From contig CP046178.1 of assembly GCA_014075255.1 (NCBI GenBank), positions 2,312,894 to 2,376,893 of the forward strand: a stretch of DNA of 64,000 nt, read 5' to 3'. The notes below the pieces were generated by a model. That model was not told the origin of the DNA. It worked only from the letters and a program-made list of their open reading frames with translations, and made no database searches. The DNA is from Gammaproteobacteria bacterium (GTDB lineage: Bacteria > Pseudomonadota > Gammaproteobacteria > UBA4575). This document shows positions 18,651 to 28,867 of this stretch, one piece after another; the stretch's first letter is position 1; the number at the start of each line of letters is the position of its first letter. Position numbers and translations under genes: made by a program.

Positions 18651-18761
18651 ATGTCAGACTTTTGGGCATATCCTGGTGCAGACATTCTGGCTATCATTTT
18701 GATGGTAGTGCTATGTGTAGCCGCGCTTATTCTGGCGCGTTTCTGGACCAGAAAGTTGTAA
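18651..18761 (+). CDS. 36-aa membrane microprotein
   Basis: ATG preceded by GAGGTAAG. The peptide starts MSDFWAYPGADILA and has one hydrophobic helix (about 11-30) ending in RFWTRKL. It follows the 99-aa gene by 46 bp in the same direction. Probably a small membrane partner of the transporter. Confidence 0.5.
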   Translation: MSDFWAYPGADILAIILMVVLCVAALILARFWTRKL

Positions 18762-18818
18762 AATTATTTATGCTATTTTAATCCGTTAAGTTTAACGCTT
18801 TGAAATAAGTTTAAAGAA

Positions 18819-19634
18819 TTAAATTTTTCGATCATGTAGAAGTGCAGGGATTTTTTGACGAGCCTGCTGAACAAGTTGTGTATCAACTTCTGCGATAATG
18901 TAACCGGGTTGTTCTCCAGCATCGGCTAAAGCTGTTCCCCAAGGATCTACAATTAAAGAATGCCCAAAGGTTGTTCTTCCTCCCGGGTGTTCGCCACACT
19001 GACAAGGTGCAAATACATAACAACCGGTTTCAATTGCTCTTGCGCGAATTAATGTATGCCAATGAGCTATTCCTGTTGTTTGGGTAAAGGCGGCTGGTAT
19101 GGTTAAAAAATTTGCCCCGTTTTGAGCAAGTTGTCTGTACAGATATGCAAAACGCAAGTCATAACAAATTGACATTCCTAGCGAGCCCCAGGGCGTAGTA
19201 GCCAGCACTGACTTGTCACCAGCTTCCACGGTTGCTGATTCTAAGTAGGATTCCCTACCACTAAGATCTACGTCAAACAAATGAAGTTTATTGTATTTTG
19301 CTGCAATATTACCCAGATTATTTATTAAGTAAGAGCGGTTATTAACCTTTTTGTTATCAAGTTTGATTGGCAGTGAGCCTAATAATAACCACACGTTTAA
19401 TTTTTCAGCGAGCTCGCAAAAATGAGAAAGCGCAGGGTGTTCTTCTTCAAAGTAAGAATGTGCGAGCATTCGCTCATCGTCATTATCTACATAACAAAAA
19501 TATTCAGGCAAACAAATTAGTTCAGCACCTTCTAAGTGTGCGCTCATTACTAGCTGGGTAATGTCGTTAATATTCTGGCTGATATCTGCACCAGAACTAT
19601 TTTGTATGCAGGAGACCTTAAAAGTGTATTTCAT
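18819..19634 (-). CDS. Carbon-nitrogen hydrolase, Nit2/omega-amidase-like
   Basis: A 271-aa nitrilase-superfamily enzyme with the Glu-Lys-Cys triad visible: Glu44 in LPEYF, Lys116 in YNKLHLFD, Cys157 in MSICYDLRF. Length and motifs fit the Nit1/Nit2 branch, which hydrolyses omega-amides such as 2-oxoglutaramate or deaminated glutathione. Next to glutamine/methylamide metabolism, removal of an alpha-keto acid amide by-product is plausible. Convergent with the 36-aa gene. Confidence 0.8.
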   Translation of the reverse strand: MKYTFKVSCIQNSSGADISQNINDITQLVMSAHLEGAELICLPEYFCYVDNDDERMLAHSYFEEEHPALSHFCELAEKLNVWLLLGSLPIKLDNKKVNNRSYLINNLGNIAAKYNKLHLFDVDLSGRESYLESATVEAGDKSVLATTPWGSLGMSICYDLRFAYLYRQLAQNGANFLTIPAAFTQTTGIAHWHTLIRARAIETGCYVFAPCQCGEHPGGRTTFGHSLIVDPWGTALADAGEQPGYIIAEVDTQLVQQARQKIPALLHDRKI

Positions 19635-19724
19635 TATTAAAAATATTCAAAGCGTATTTGTAAAAGCATATTAGATCGAGTATATCTTCTATATAATATA
19701 TAGATACTTTATCGAAGGTGCATC

Positions 19725-19925
19725 ATGTCAGGTCAAAAACATCACGTAAACGTGCCTAATAAATCTAAATCAAAGAAGTTTTCAGATTCTGAAATATATC
19801 TTATGGTGATGCTGCACACTTATCAGCATAAAAGCTGCAGTGAAATTGCCAAGAAATTTGGCGTAACGCAAGGTGAGGTATATGAAATTATTTCACGTAG
19901 AATAAATTCAGGGTGCTGTGGATAA
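19725..19925 (+). CDS. 66-aa protein with helix-turn-helix-like segment
   Basis: ATG preceded by CGAAGG. Basic N-terminus, then SDSEIYLMVMLHTYQHKSCSEIAKKFGVTQGEVYEIISRRI, which has the pattern of a sigma-region-4 or LuxR-type helix-turn-helix, and an end CCG. Likely a small DNA-binding regulator. The upstream 50 bp are very AT-rich (TATATAATATATAG). Confidence 0.6.
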   Translation: MSGQKHHVNVPNKSKSKKFSDSEIYLMVMLHTYQHKSCSEIAKKFGVTQGEVYEIISRRINSGCCG

Positions 19926-20003
19926 GAAAGATTGAGGTGTAGATGCGTGCTCTAAAATGCCGAGAAAAAATCTCTATATAATTTTAACCTTATGTAAGGA
20001 ATG

Positions 20004-21677
20004 TTAAAACAAGCCTACAATTTCGTTGTTCTCGTCTACGTCAATATTATTTGCAGCAGGCACTTTTGGTAAGCCGGGCATGGTCATAATATGTCCGCAG
20101 ATAACCACTAAAAATTCTGCACCTGCAGACAAATACACATCTTTTACGGGTACTACATGCCCAGAAGGCGCGCCTCGTAAATCTGGATCGGTTGAAAAAG
20201 AATATTGTGTTTTTGCCATACACACCGGGTAATGCCCATATCCACCGTCTTGGTATTTTTTTATTTTATTTCGAATTTTGGTTTCAGCTATCACATCACT
20301 TGCGCCATAAATCTTAGTGGCCACTTTGGTAATTTTCGTCCATAGCGTGTCATTTTCTTCATAGGCAAAATGAAGATCAGGAGGGGTGTGTGCAATTTCA
20401 TCTACCACTACCTTGGCTAATTCTTCTGCTCCAGCGCCTCCATGCGCCCAATGATTGCATTCAATCATTTTCACCCCATGATGAGCCATCTTATCTTGGA
20501 GGAGTGAAATTTCAGCATCGCTATCTGAGGTGAAACGATTGATTGCAACAATACACGGTAAGCCAAAATGACTACGAAGATTATTAACGTGGCGTTCTAG
20601 ATTAGGGATGCCTTTTTCCAATGCGGAAAGATTTTCATCTTCTATATTTTTTAATTCGGCATGCCCATGAAACTTCAGCGCACGAATAGTTGCAACCACC
20701 ACCACAATGGATGGCTGTAGACCAGCCTTTCTGCATTTGATATTGAGGAACTTTTCCGCGCCTAAGTCGGCACCGAAGCCTGCTTCGGTGACTACATAGT
20801 CGGCGAGTTTAAGTGCAGTCTTAGTTGCAATTACGGAATTACAACCATGTGCAATATTGCCAAAAGGGCCGCCGTGTATAAATACAGGATTATTTTCTAA
20901 AGTTTGTACTACGTTGGGTTTAATTGCATCTTTTAATAAGGCTGTCATCGAGCCTTGTGCGTTAATATCTCGAGCGTGAATAGCGTCACCATTAGGTTTG
21001 TACCCACAAATGATATTGCCTAGACGGGTGCGTAGATCTTGAACGGACGTTGCTAAGCATAAGATTGCCATAATTTCAGATGCTGTAACAATATCAAATC
21101 CGGTTTCGCGCGGGTGCCCATTTGCAATGCCACCTGTACCGATAACAATTTTACGTAGTGCACGATCATTTAAGTCAACGACACGTTTCCAAGTAATGCG
21201 TCTATCATCAAACCCTTGCTCATTTCCTTGTTGGAGATGGTTATCAATCAGCGCGGCAAGTAAATTATGTGCCAAGCTTATAGCATGAAAATCGCCGGTA
21301 AAATGTAGGTTGATATCCTCCATAGGCACCACTTGCGAGTAACCACCCCCTGCAGCTCCACCTTTCATGCCAAAGCATGGACCTAAAGAAGGTTCACGAA
21401 TACACATGAGTGCTCTTTTCCCAATACGGTTTAATGCATCACCCAGACCTATGGTCGTTGTGGTTTTTCCTTCACCAGGAGGGGTGGGGCTAATTGCCGT
21501 AACAAGAATCAATTTCCCATCATCTTTGTCATTTAACGAGTTTATATAATCGAGTGAAAGTTTTGCTTTGTAATGGCCATACGGTTCTAGATGTTCGTTA
21601 TCAATATTAAGCTTTTCATGTGCAAGCCCTACGATATTTTGCATGCTCGCTTTTCTTGCAATATCGATGTCACTCAT
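20004..21677 (-). CDS. fhs: Formate-tetrahydrofolate ligase
   Basis: A 557-aa cytoplasmic enzyme, the usual length for the family, joining formate and THF with ATP. The P-loop-like [19 protein letters not shown] is at residues 64-82, followed by [23 protein letters not shown] and FTGDFHAI. In one-carbon oxidisers it often runs towards formate and ATP. With the GcvT-like and FAD enzymes it completes a folate route for one-carbon units. Monocistronic by position. Confidence 0.95.
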   Translation of the reverse strand: MSDIDIARKASMQNIVGLAHEKLNIDNEHLEPYGHYKAKLSLDYINSLNDKDDGKLILVTAISPTPPGEGKTTTTIGLGDALNRIGKRALMCIREPSLGPCFGMKGGAAGGGYSQVVPMEDINLHFTGDFHAISLAHNLLAALIDNHLQQGNEQGFDDRRITWKRVVDLNDRALRKIVIGTGGIANGHPRETGFDIVTASEIMAILCLATSVQDLRTRLGNIICGYKPNGDAIHARDINAQGSMTALLKDAIKPNVVQTLENNPVFIHGGPFGNIAHGCNSVIATKTALKLADYVVTEAGFGADLGAEKFLNIKCRKAGLQPSIVVVVATIRALKFHGHAELKNIEDENLSALEKGIPNLERHVNNLRSHFGLPCIVAINRFTSDSDAEISLLQDKMAHHGVKMIECNHWAHGGAGAEELAKVVVDEIAHTPPDLHFAYEENDTLWTKITKVATKIYGASDVIAETKIRNKIKKYQDGGYGHYPVCMAKTQYSFSTDPDLRGAPSGHVVPVKDVYLSAGAEFLVVICGHIMTMPGLPKVPAANNIDVDENNEIVGLF

Positions 21678-21896
21678 AATTCAATTTCTCTCTGTTTAAT
21701 TTCTGAAGCGTTGATTGGAGTTTAAAAGACGTAAAATGATATTTTTCCTAGCCTACTGACTTGGTGTGTTAACAATTACGAGATTCCATGTATAAGGTTT
21801 AACTGTAGAGTGGACAAGGTCAATGGCTCGTAATACATACTACCTACTGAGTAATGACTCATTAGTTCTTCTTATTTTGCAGGCATTCATTTTTGT

Positions 21897-22658
21897 TTAG
21901 TGTTCATTAAGTATCAGATCAACCGCTACACTAATATTAGATGCAATACGTGCAGACGAATTTTGTATTAATTGGTCGTCACTGATACGGTACTTTCCAG
22001 TTTGTACCAATATGGATTGTAAACCAGCAGATAACGCGCCATTCACATCTGCTTCTACATCATCACCTACCATTACGACTTCCTTAGGTGAGCAGTTAAA
22101 ATCTTTAATAGCTTGAAGAAAAAATTCTTTCGCGGGTTTGCCAAGAACTATTGCATTAATTCCACTAGCCATTTCTAATGCATGAACAAATGCGCCAGCG
22201 TCTAAACTAAATCCATCCGCTTCTTTAAAATATCGATTTTTACCCATTGCTATTAAAGGCTTTCCTGTGAGCAATATGCGGAATGCACTATTAAGAGATT
22301 CATAGGTAAAGCTCGATCCAGCATCACCAAGCAAAACCGAATCAAAATCTTGTGCTGGAATCTCAGAAAAATCAGGGAGAAGGTTGGGGTGAATTAATAG
22401 ATAAGGGTTGAGCTTGTTATCTTTTATGTAATTCTTTGCGGCTATAGGTGCAGTAAAAAGTTGATCTTTAGGTATAGCTAAATTCATGGATGAAAGTTTA
22501 GCTGAGATCGCACTGCGCGTGCTTCGTGTGGTGTTAGTAATAAATCGAATCGGAATATGATTCGCATGTAATTTCTGGATTGCTCTTAATGCGCCTTTTA
22601 TCAGATGATCTCCGATATAGACGACTCCGCTTAGGTCAAGTAGTACTCCTTTAATCAT
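21897..22658 (-). CDS. HAD-IIA phosphatase, LHPP-like
   Basis: A 253-aa HAD hydrolase. Motif I reads LLDLSGVVY, so the second Asp of DxD is Ser, as in LHPP (phospholysine/phosphohistidine phosphatase) relatives. Motif II is FITNTTRST, motif IV MVGDDVEADVNGA. The cap is of type C2A as in NagD. Known members dephosphorylate diphosphate bonds or phosphohistidine; the substrate here is unknown. Confidence 0.8.
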   Translation of the reverse strand: MIKGVLLDLSGVVYIGDHLIKGALRAIQKLHANHIPIRFITNTTRSTRSAISAKLSSMNLAIPKDQLFTAPIAAKNYIKDNKLNPYLLIHPNLLPDFSEIPAQDFDSVLLGDAGSSFTYESLNSAFRILLTGKPLIAMGKNRYFKEADGFSLDAGAFVHALEMASGINAIVLGKPAKEFFLQAIKDFNCSPKEVVMVGDDVEADVNGALSAGLQSILVQTGKYRISDDQLIQNSSARIASNISVAVDLILNEH

Positions 22659-23285
22659 GACAAGAATACCTTATACAATTAATAGTCATTATCTTCTTAT
22701 GCTCAAAGAGAATAAATGATTACTTGTATAATTATTGATGCCTACGGTTTTTTATTACTTTTTTAAATGACGTGCATTCATTATTTTTGAAATCCAATAG
22801 ATGTTCCATTTACGTATAGATTAGTTAATTATTTTCTTGAAAAGAGTTTCGCGCTCATGGGGTTTAGTATGAGCGCGAAACTACTGCAACATCACGAAGA
22901 GGGCTGCGTTTCAATAACGACATGAAGAACGTTTAAACGATATGGAAGGCCCTTGTTCTAAGTGATGATGTTGGTTATGGCATTCTAGTATTTAGCTTTA
23001 ACTCGAAAGCGTGAAATAAAAAAGACGATACTTTAATCGAGATGTTCGTCAGTGTCGTTGTTTGATACATCTTGATAGATGTATGACAAATTGAGACCCC
23101 ATAAAGTATGATTTCTGTAAGTGATATCTTCTTATGAAGCGTGATCCCAAGCAATTACGTTATGTAATTAACTCAAAGTAGGTAGAGAATGAGAGAAATC
23201 AATGATTGTTTGATAGAGAGGATAACTAAAAGAGAGTTAGACATAATTTGTATTTAATAATTCTTATGTCGATGATTAGAAATAA
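22659..23285. other. Long intergenic stretch without a gene
   Basis: About 630 bp between two minus-strand genes. Its only clear structure is the 14-bp perfect inverted repeat at 22845-22882. The rest has no credible ORF, tRNA fold or repeat I could see. Confidence 0.4.
22845..22882. terminator. Strong 14-bp inverted repeat
   Basis: AGTTTCGCGCTCAT (22845-22858) pairs perfectly with ATGAGCGCGAAACT (22869-22882) around the 10-nt loop GGGGTTTAGT. On the minus strand the stem is followed by CTTTTC, so it can end the transcript of the regulatory genes 27344-23286, although they end 404 bp earlier. An operator or RNA element is the alternative. Confidence 0.5.
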
Positions 23286-25439
23286 TTATGTATTCAACGA
23301 ATCTATAAGAATATCTCTTGTTGCATTTTCTGTTTGCGGTATGGAAATGAAGCTACCTTGTGCAATGTCTATATTGGCTTCATTAAGAATATTTAATTGG
23401 TTATCGGTTTCTACCCCGTTTGCGATTACGCTAATATTTAAGCCATGCATGAGCGAAACAATTGCGCTTATAAATTTGCCGCGGTCTTTAACACAATTTT
23501 CAATTAATATTGGATTCAGCCTAACAAAGTCGATGGGCATTTTTTCCAATAGATGTAAAGATGTCTTGTCATGACCGTATCCATCTAATAATAATTGAAT
23601 ATCCTTTCCTTTCATGGGTTTTAATATGCTATCTGTAGTGCGAGGAGCGTGACTGAGTACATTTTCAGAAACACCAACGATTAAATTACATTGCTCTGGT
23701 TTAACGGATAATAACTTTTCACGTAATCTAAATATTGAATCTGCATCTAATAATGATGCACCCGTCACTTGAATGTTTAAGGCTAGTTTTTCGATACCCG
23801 ATATAGAATTATTCCAGTTTTGGATTTGTCTGTATGCATCATTTAACATCCACTCCCAAAGGGGTGTAATTAATTGAGTATCATCAGAATCTGGTACAAA
23901 TTTTTCAGCATAAAGTAATCCTTTAATTGGGTGAGGCCAAGCTAATCTGGCCTCAAGTCCAATTAATTTGTTATCTTTAATAGTGACTATGGGTTGCCAA
24001 TGAACAAGAAATTTATCTTCCTCAAGCGCTTGCTCAAGTTCTAAATCCATATGACTTTGTAAGGCAGCTCTTCCATGCGTAATTAAATCAGAGACTTCGT
24101 ATCGAGCTCCGCCCAAGCTGGCGGCCCGACTTAAGGCATTTTGAGCTTCTAATAATACGCTGCTGCTATCAGTATGTTTTTGGTGACCAATTACAACCCC
24201 AATGCTTGCAGTTGCAAATATTTCGTTTTCGTCAATAGATAAAGGGGCTTGTACTTGCTCCTGGATTTGATTAATAACCTTAGTGATGTTCTTTATACTG
24301 TATTCAGATGAATCTATTAAAATACCAAACTGAGTATTTAGTAATTTGCACATTGAAATAGGCTGGTTTAAATCTTCAAATATCCGCAAGCCAATTTCTG
24401 TCATAAGAAAATCAGCGCTTGTGAGCCCTAAACTTTCAAGAATCTGAGTGTGTTGGTCAATGCTTAATAACAATAATGCAAAGGTATAATTTTTTCTAGA
24501 TTTAATTATTTCGATTGCATGCTCTAATCGATCGATAAATAAAATTTCATTAAGAAACTTTGTATCAGGATCGTATAATGAATATTTTTGATCTAGTTTT
24601 TGTATCTGTTTTTGTTTATCAAAGTCAATTAATGAGCCTTCAAAAGAAAGTAATTCACCGCTAGATGAGTAAACTCCTTGACCGATATTTAATACCCATC
24701 GCTCAGTTTCATCGGCCGTTGTGATTCGGTGAGTGAGTTGGTAATTTTTTCCGTCAGGTAACTTGTATTGGATTGTTTCCATGATGCGTTGACGGTCATC
24801 AGGGTGAATAATACTGATGTACGTAGCTTCATTATTTTTAACTAATTGTTCATAGCTATAACCTGTGAGTTCAAGGCATCCAGAGCTTGCATATTCTATT
24901 GTTAGCGCTTGATCGTTGCGGCATCTGTACAACATTCCTGAGTAGTTATCTACAAAATTACGCAGGCTGCGGTATTTTGCGTTTAGGATATTTTGTTCAT
25001 GCATAATTTCCGCAACATCAGTAATCGTACCAATAATGCTTTTTATTTCTTCATTATTATTTTTTAATATCGTATTAGCACGAAGTATGGTGTGAATAGA
25101 ATTATTAGTTTTAGAAAGAAAGCGAACAACAATAGATTTATCTGCCTGGGCACTCTGTTGGAATTGTTGTTGTAAAAATACTTCAACATTGGGTCGGCCT
25201 TTGGGGTGAACATAGTCTAATAAACGTGTGCCTAACGTTTCATTAACTGAAAAGCCTGTTAATTGCTTCCATGAGTTATTCAGAAAAGTCCACTTGCTCG
25301 ATGGGCTAATTTGGAATACAACCTGTTCCAGATTGCTTAATAAAGTTACTGCAGTATGTTTATCATCATCTTGCTTTGTAATATTGTTGTCTTCAATAGT
25401 CTTATTAAAAAACAGCAAAAAATTACTTAATATTTTCAT
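23286..25439 (-). CDS. PAS-PAS-GGDEF-EAL protein with both catalytic motifs degenerate
   Basis: A 717-aa cytoplasmic protein: PAS domains at about 30-145 and 150-275, GGDEF-like domain at 290-450, EAL-like domain at 460-710. The GGDEF loop reads LLNTQF (366-371) and the EAL motif reads EAR (496-498). Further EAL residues are changed: DGYG (619-622) for DDFG, RLN for KID, ANGVE (673-677) for AEGVE. It is therefore unlikely to make or cleave c-di-GMP and more likely a binding or scaffold protein. It follows the NarL-type regulator by 20 bp on the same strand. Confidence 0.85.
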   Translation of the reverse strand: MKILSNFLLFFNKTIEDNNITKQDDDKHTAVTLLSNLEQVVFQISPSSKWTFLNNSWKQLTGFSVNETLGTRLLDYVHPKGRPNVEVFLQQQFQQSAQADKSIVVRFLSKTNNSIHTILRANTILKNNNEEIKSIIGTITDVAEIMHEQNILNAKYRSLRNFVDNYSGMLYRCRNDQALTIEYASSGCLELTGYSYEQLVKNNEATYISIIHPDDRQRIMETIQYKLPDGKNYQLTHRITTADETERWVLNIGQGVYSSSGELLSFEGSLIDFDKQKQIQKLDQKYSLYDPDTKFLNEILFIDRLEHAIEIIKSRKNYTFALLLLSIDQHTQILESLGLTSADFLMTEIGLRIFEDLNQPISMCKLLNTQFGILIDSSEYSIKNITKVINQIQEQVQAPLSIDENEIFATASIGVVIGHQKHTDSSSVLLEAQNALSRAASLGGARYEVSDLITHGRAALQSHMDLELEQALEEDKFLVHWQPIVTIKDNKLIGLEARLAWPHPIKGLLYAEKFVPDSDDTQLITPLWEWMLNDAYRQIQNWNNSISGIEKLALNIQVTGASLLDADSIFRLREKLLSVKPEQCNLIVGVSENVLSHAPRTTDSILKPMKGKDIQLLLDGYGHDKTSLHLLEKMPIDFVRLNPILIENCVKDRGKFISAIVSLMHGLNISVIANGVETDNQLNILNEANIDIAQGSFISIPQTENATRDILIDSLNT

Positions 25440-25459
25440 GCTGAGGTATGGTTTTAATG

Positions 25460-26116
25460 TTACTTACCAAATCCATTGCTTAATGCCCATACGGCAGCCT
25501 CAAGTCTGGAGTGAACTTTAAGTTTTCTTAATAAATTTTTAACATGAACCTTTACGGTGCCATCACTAATATTTAATTCGCGGGCAATAAGCTTGTTATT
25601 ATTTCCATGAGCAATTAATTGTAGTATTTCTTTTTCTCTGACGGTTAAGGATGCATCTTCTTGATTTTCGGGGGAAGAGTTTTTATCTTGTCGTATTGAG
25701 CTAGCAAGCATTTCAGATAAATTTTGATCTATGACTACTTGTCCTTTCATTACGCTCTGTAATTTAGATTTTAACACTTCAGGCTCTAGATCTTTTAATA
25801 GATAGCCATCTGCACCATTGCGTAACGCAGACACTAAATCTTTCTCATCATTTGATACTGTCAAAACGACTATAAAAGAGTCAATGTCACTTTTTTTAAG
25901 TTCAATTAACGTTTCAATTCCATCCATACCTTTCATATTTAAATCGAGCAAAATGAGATCAGGGTTATGTTGTAAAGCAAGTTTAATGCCTTCTTCACCT
26001 GAGGGAGCTTCACCGATAAGCTTAAATTCGTCCTCCATATCACTGATTAGTTGGCATACTCCTTTGCGAAATAAGGGGTGATCATCAATAATTAAAACGG
26101 AATTATCTATTTGCAT
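25460..26116 (-). CDS. NarL/FixJ-type response regulator
   Basis: A 218-aa regulator: receiver domain with phosphoacceptor Asp near 57 (LILLDLNMKGMDG), then a LuxR-type helix-turn-helix (LTVREKEILQLIAHGNNNKLIARELNISDGTVKVHVKNLLRKL). The end of this domain is very similar to that of the regulator at 34387, so the two are paralogues. It is 22 bp behind the kinase at 26139-27344, its likely partner. Confidence 0.9.
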   Translation of the reverse strand: MQIDNSVLIIDDHPLFRKGVCQLISDMEDEFKLIGEAPSGEEGIKLALQHNPDLILLDLNMKGMDGIETLIELKKSDIDSFIVVLTVSNDEKDLVSALRNGADGYLLKDLEPEVLKSKLQSVMKGQVVIDQNLSEMLASSIRQDKNSSPENQEDASLTVREKEILQLIAHGNNNKLIARELNISDGTVKVHVKNLLRKLKVHSRLEAAVWALSNGFGK

Positions 26117-26138
26117 ATTTACACGCGTAGGTTAGTTA

Positions 26139-27344
26139 TTATAATTTTTTAGTTTCAAAAGTTACACTAATACAAGATCCACCAAGCAGACTTTTTTGTA
26201 CACGGAATTTCCCCCCTAAATCATGCGCACGTTGTTGCATAATAATCATTCCATGTCGATGAGTGGCGGTCTGATTGTTATTTATTCCTATTCCATCATC
26301 GTCAATTGAGATGCTTACCAATCCCTGTTGCAGTATGCTTAATGTTACTTCTGCACGACTAGCTTGCGAATGTCTTACTACATTTGAAATGGCTTCCCTT
26401 ATTATTTGCAATACATGAATTTCTTCATCTACTGCTAAATCAACTCGGGATAATCTATTATCTAAACTTATTGCAACACTGCTGCGATTTTCAAATTCTT
26501 CAATTGAGTTTTCTAATGCGTGAGATAGGTCGCGACTATTTAAAGCTAGTCTAAAAGTTGTAATTAATTCGCGTAATTGTTTGTAGGAAACATCTAGGTT
26601 TGTGCGAAGTTCTTCTACAATTCCGTTCACCGCTACCACATTGTCTTCTGAGTTAACTTTGCTGGGGTTTAATAGTGCTTGTAAACGACTAACTTGAATT
26701 TTAAGATAGGAGAGCGATTGAGCTAATGAGTCGTGTAGCTCTCTTGCAATTAAGGCTCTTTCTTGATGTAACGCAACACGCTTACTCATATCTAGATGTT
26801 GTGAGCTTGATAATATCCCGCTTAATGCAATCCTAATTGAATCAATTTCCTCGATAGAAATTTGGTCTGATAAGTCTTTGGGAATCTTTAAAAGTAAAGT
26901 TCCATATGTATTTAGACTGTCTTCACTAAGGCGTATTATTTTTATGTGATAGGGACTGTTATTAATTTGAGAGCTCAGTGCATTGTAATGGTCATCTATC
27001 GACATATGATTCAGATAGCTGAATAACAGGTCTTGTTCATTTGTGCTTGCTAATAACTCATTTTCTCCTGATTCTTTGGTCAAATACACTGCACTTGCAT
27101 CAGCAGAGCAGATTTCTTCAATTTCTTTTAAAAGTGTTTTGAAAGGCGCGTTGGACCCAGGGTTTTCAATTATGGATCTGAGTACGGTATGTAGGAAATG
27201 TATATGCCTATGATGAGCTAGAGCATCATCTTCGTGTTCAGAATATTCTCCACTTTTGTTGGAATGAAAGAGTCTTTTCCAGTACGTCGGTCTCGACATG
27301 TGTCTGGATATGTCCCTGGTACTTTTGGGGTTGTCAAATAACAC
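26139..27344 (-). CDS. Soluble NarX-type histidine kinase with GAF-like domain
   Basis: A 401-aa kinase. Residues about 45-185 look like a GAF sensor domain, followed by HisKA_3 with the phosphoacceptor His in ALIARELHDSLAQSL and an ATPase domain with IREAISNVVRHSQ and DDDGIGI. There is no transmembrane segment or periplasmic domain, unlike NarX, so the signal is cytoplasmic. It is first in an operon with the response regulator and the degenerate GGDEF-EAL protein. Confidence 0.85.
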   Translation of the reverse strand: MLFDNPKSTRDISRHMSRPTYWKRLFHSNKSGEYSEHEDDALAHHRHIHFLHTVLRSIIENPGSNAPFKTLLKEIEEICSADASAVYLTKESGENELLASTNEQDLLFSYLNHMSIDDHYNALSSQINNSPYHIKIIRLSEDSLNTYGTLLLKIPKDLSDQISIEEIDSIRIALSGILSSSQHLDMSKRVALHQERALIARELHDSLAQSLSYLKIQVSRLQALLNPSKVNSEDNVVAVNGIVEELRTNLDVSYKQLRELITTFRLALNSRDLSHALENSIEEFENRSSVAISLDNRLSRVDLAVDEEIHVLQIIREAISNVVRHSQASRAEVTLSILQQGLVSISIDDDGIGINNNQTATHRHGMIIMQQRAHDLGGKFRVQKSLLGGSCISVTFETKKL

Positions 27345-27670
27345 AACACTGCCTCGTTATGGATTCACCTTATTCTTATTCGACTATGGTTCATATTATA
27401 TTTTTAACTGAGCTTTCACATAGAAGGAAAAAACATGAATATCAAGTTTTCACAACTATAATTATAACAGTTAAGTGTTTTTAGGGATTAGAAATATATC
27501 TGTGCTTTGTATAGTAGTTACCACTTAAGTTATACATATATTTAGTCATTGACCTATGGCAGGTATACTTTTAATAGTAAGGCCTATTAACCGAGATATA
27601 GCTATGTGTATTGTGATGATAAGCTAGCAATATCAATCTGTAGTAATAAAGAAAAAACAAGGAGAAACAC
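27345..27670. other. Divergent promoter region (kinase operon / gcvT-like)
   Basis: About 325 bp, AT-rich, between divergent genes; it must carry both promoters. An AAGGAG ribosome site for the GcvT-like gene lies near 27659. No clear operator palindrome seen. Confidence 0.35.
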
Positions 27671-28780
27671 ATGTCGGTAACTCGCCACACTGCTCTAGAA
27701 TCAAGACATAAGGCACTAGGTTCGCCTTTAGGCGATTGGAATGGCATGGATATGCCCTGGGAGTACGAACAAGATGTAGTTAAAGAGCATCTAGCGGTTA
27801 GAAATGCAGCTGGCCTATTTGATGTATCAGGCCTTAAAAAGGTTCATATTATTGGCAGTGATGCCATTGCGGTTGCTAATCATGTATGCACTCGTGATTT
27901 ATCTATCGTATATCCCGGTAGATCGATATACGCAATCATTCTTAATGACGATGGTTGTATAACAGATGACTGCATTATGTTTCATATATCCCCTAATCAC
28001 GTCTTGATGGTACATGGAGGTGGCACGGGTATGGAGCAGTTGAAAAAGTCTGCGCATGGTAAAAATGTAAACATTATATTTGACGATGATTTGCATGACA
28101 TTTCATTGCAAGGCCCAGCAGCTGTAGATTTTCTTGATCAGCACACTCCTATCGATATGCAGAACTTGAAGTATTTTCATCATATGCCTACTACTTTGTT
28201 TGGTCATGAGTGTCTAATTTCTCGAACAGGATATTCTGGTGAACGTGGCTATGAGATCTTTGCCAAAGCGAGTGATGTTGGACCGATTTGGGATGCAATT
28301 TTAGAAAATGGCAAAGAGATTGGAATTATTCCATGTTCTTTTAACTGCATCGATGCAATTCGGGTTGAAGCTGCATTGCTGTTTTATCCTTATGATATGT
28401 CTGAAGAGAATACGCCATGGGAAGTAGGCATAGGATTTGCAGTGAGTAAAAAGAAAGCTGCTGATTTTCGAGGCAAAGATGCCGTCATGCAGTCTATCGG
28501 CAAGGAAAAGATCAAAACATTTGGAATCATTGCAGATTGTGATACTGCAGTGGATGCAGAGGCTGAATTATATCAAGACGGTACAAAGGTGGGTGTCGTT
28601 ACCGCTCCTGTGTTTTCACCCGTGTTAAACAAATCAATCGCTATGGTTCAATTAGAGCCTGAGTTAGCCCAACCAGGGATTAAGCTTGAAGTTAAAGGCG
28701 AAAATGTGTCTTGTTCGGCTGTTACCACAGCGACTCCATTTTTAGATCCAACTAAAGAAAAAAGATCTAAAACAAAGTAA
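27671..28780 (+). CDS. GcvT/DmdA-like aminomethyltransferase
   Basis: A 369-aa protein of the folate-dependent GcvT family. It shows LGSPLGDWNGMDMPWEY at the start, RNAAGLFDVSGLKKVHIIG, SLQGPAAVDFL, SRTGYSGERGYEIF (folate-binding region) and IDAIRVEAALLFY. Such stand-alone proteins pass a methyl or methylene group from an amine or sulfonium compound to tetrahydrofolate (aminomethyltransferase, DmdA). With the FAD oxidoreductase at 4899 and Fhs it could replace the folate-binding part of sarcosine oxidase/MgdC. DMSP demethylation cannot be excluded. Confidence 0.75.
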   Translation: MSVTRHTALESRHKALGSPLGDWNGMDMPWEYEQDVVKEHLAVRNAAGLFDVSGLKKVHIIGSDAIAVANHVCTRDLSIVYPGRSIYAIILNDDGCITDDCIMFHISPNHVLMVHGGGTGMEQLKKSAHGKNVNIIFDDDLHDISLQGPAAVDFLDQHTPIDMQNLKYFHHMPTTLFGHECLISRTGYSGERGYEIFAKASDVGPIWDAILENGKEIGIIPCSFNCIDAIRVEAALLFYPYDMSEENTPWEVGIGFAVSKKKAADFRGKDAVMQSIGKEKIKTFGIIADCDTAVDAEAELYQDGTKVGVVTAPVFSPVLNKSIAMVQLEPELAQPGIKLEVKGENVSCSAVTTATPFLDPTKEKRSKTK

Positions 28781-28867
28781 CTATATTCAGTTTATGCCTA
28801 TATGTGGAATACTATTTTATCGTAATCGATCTAATTAATATGTAAGAATTGTATTGGCAACAATGTT

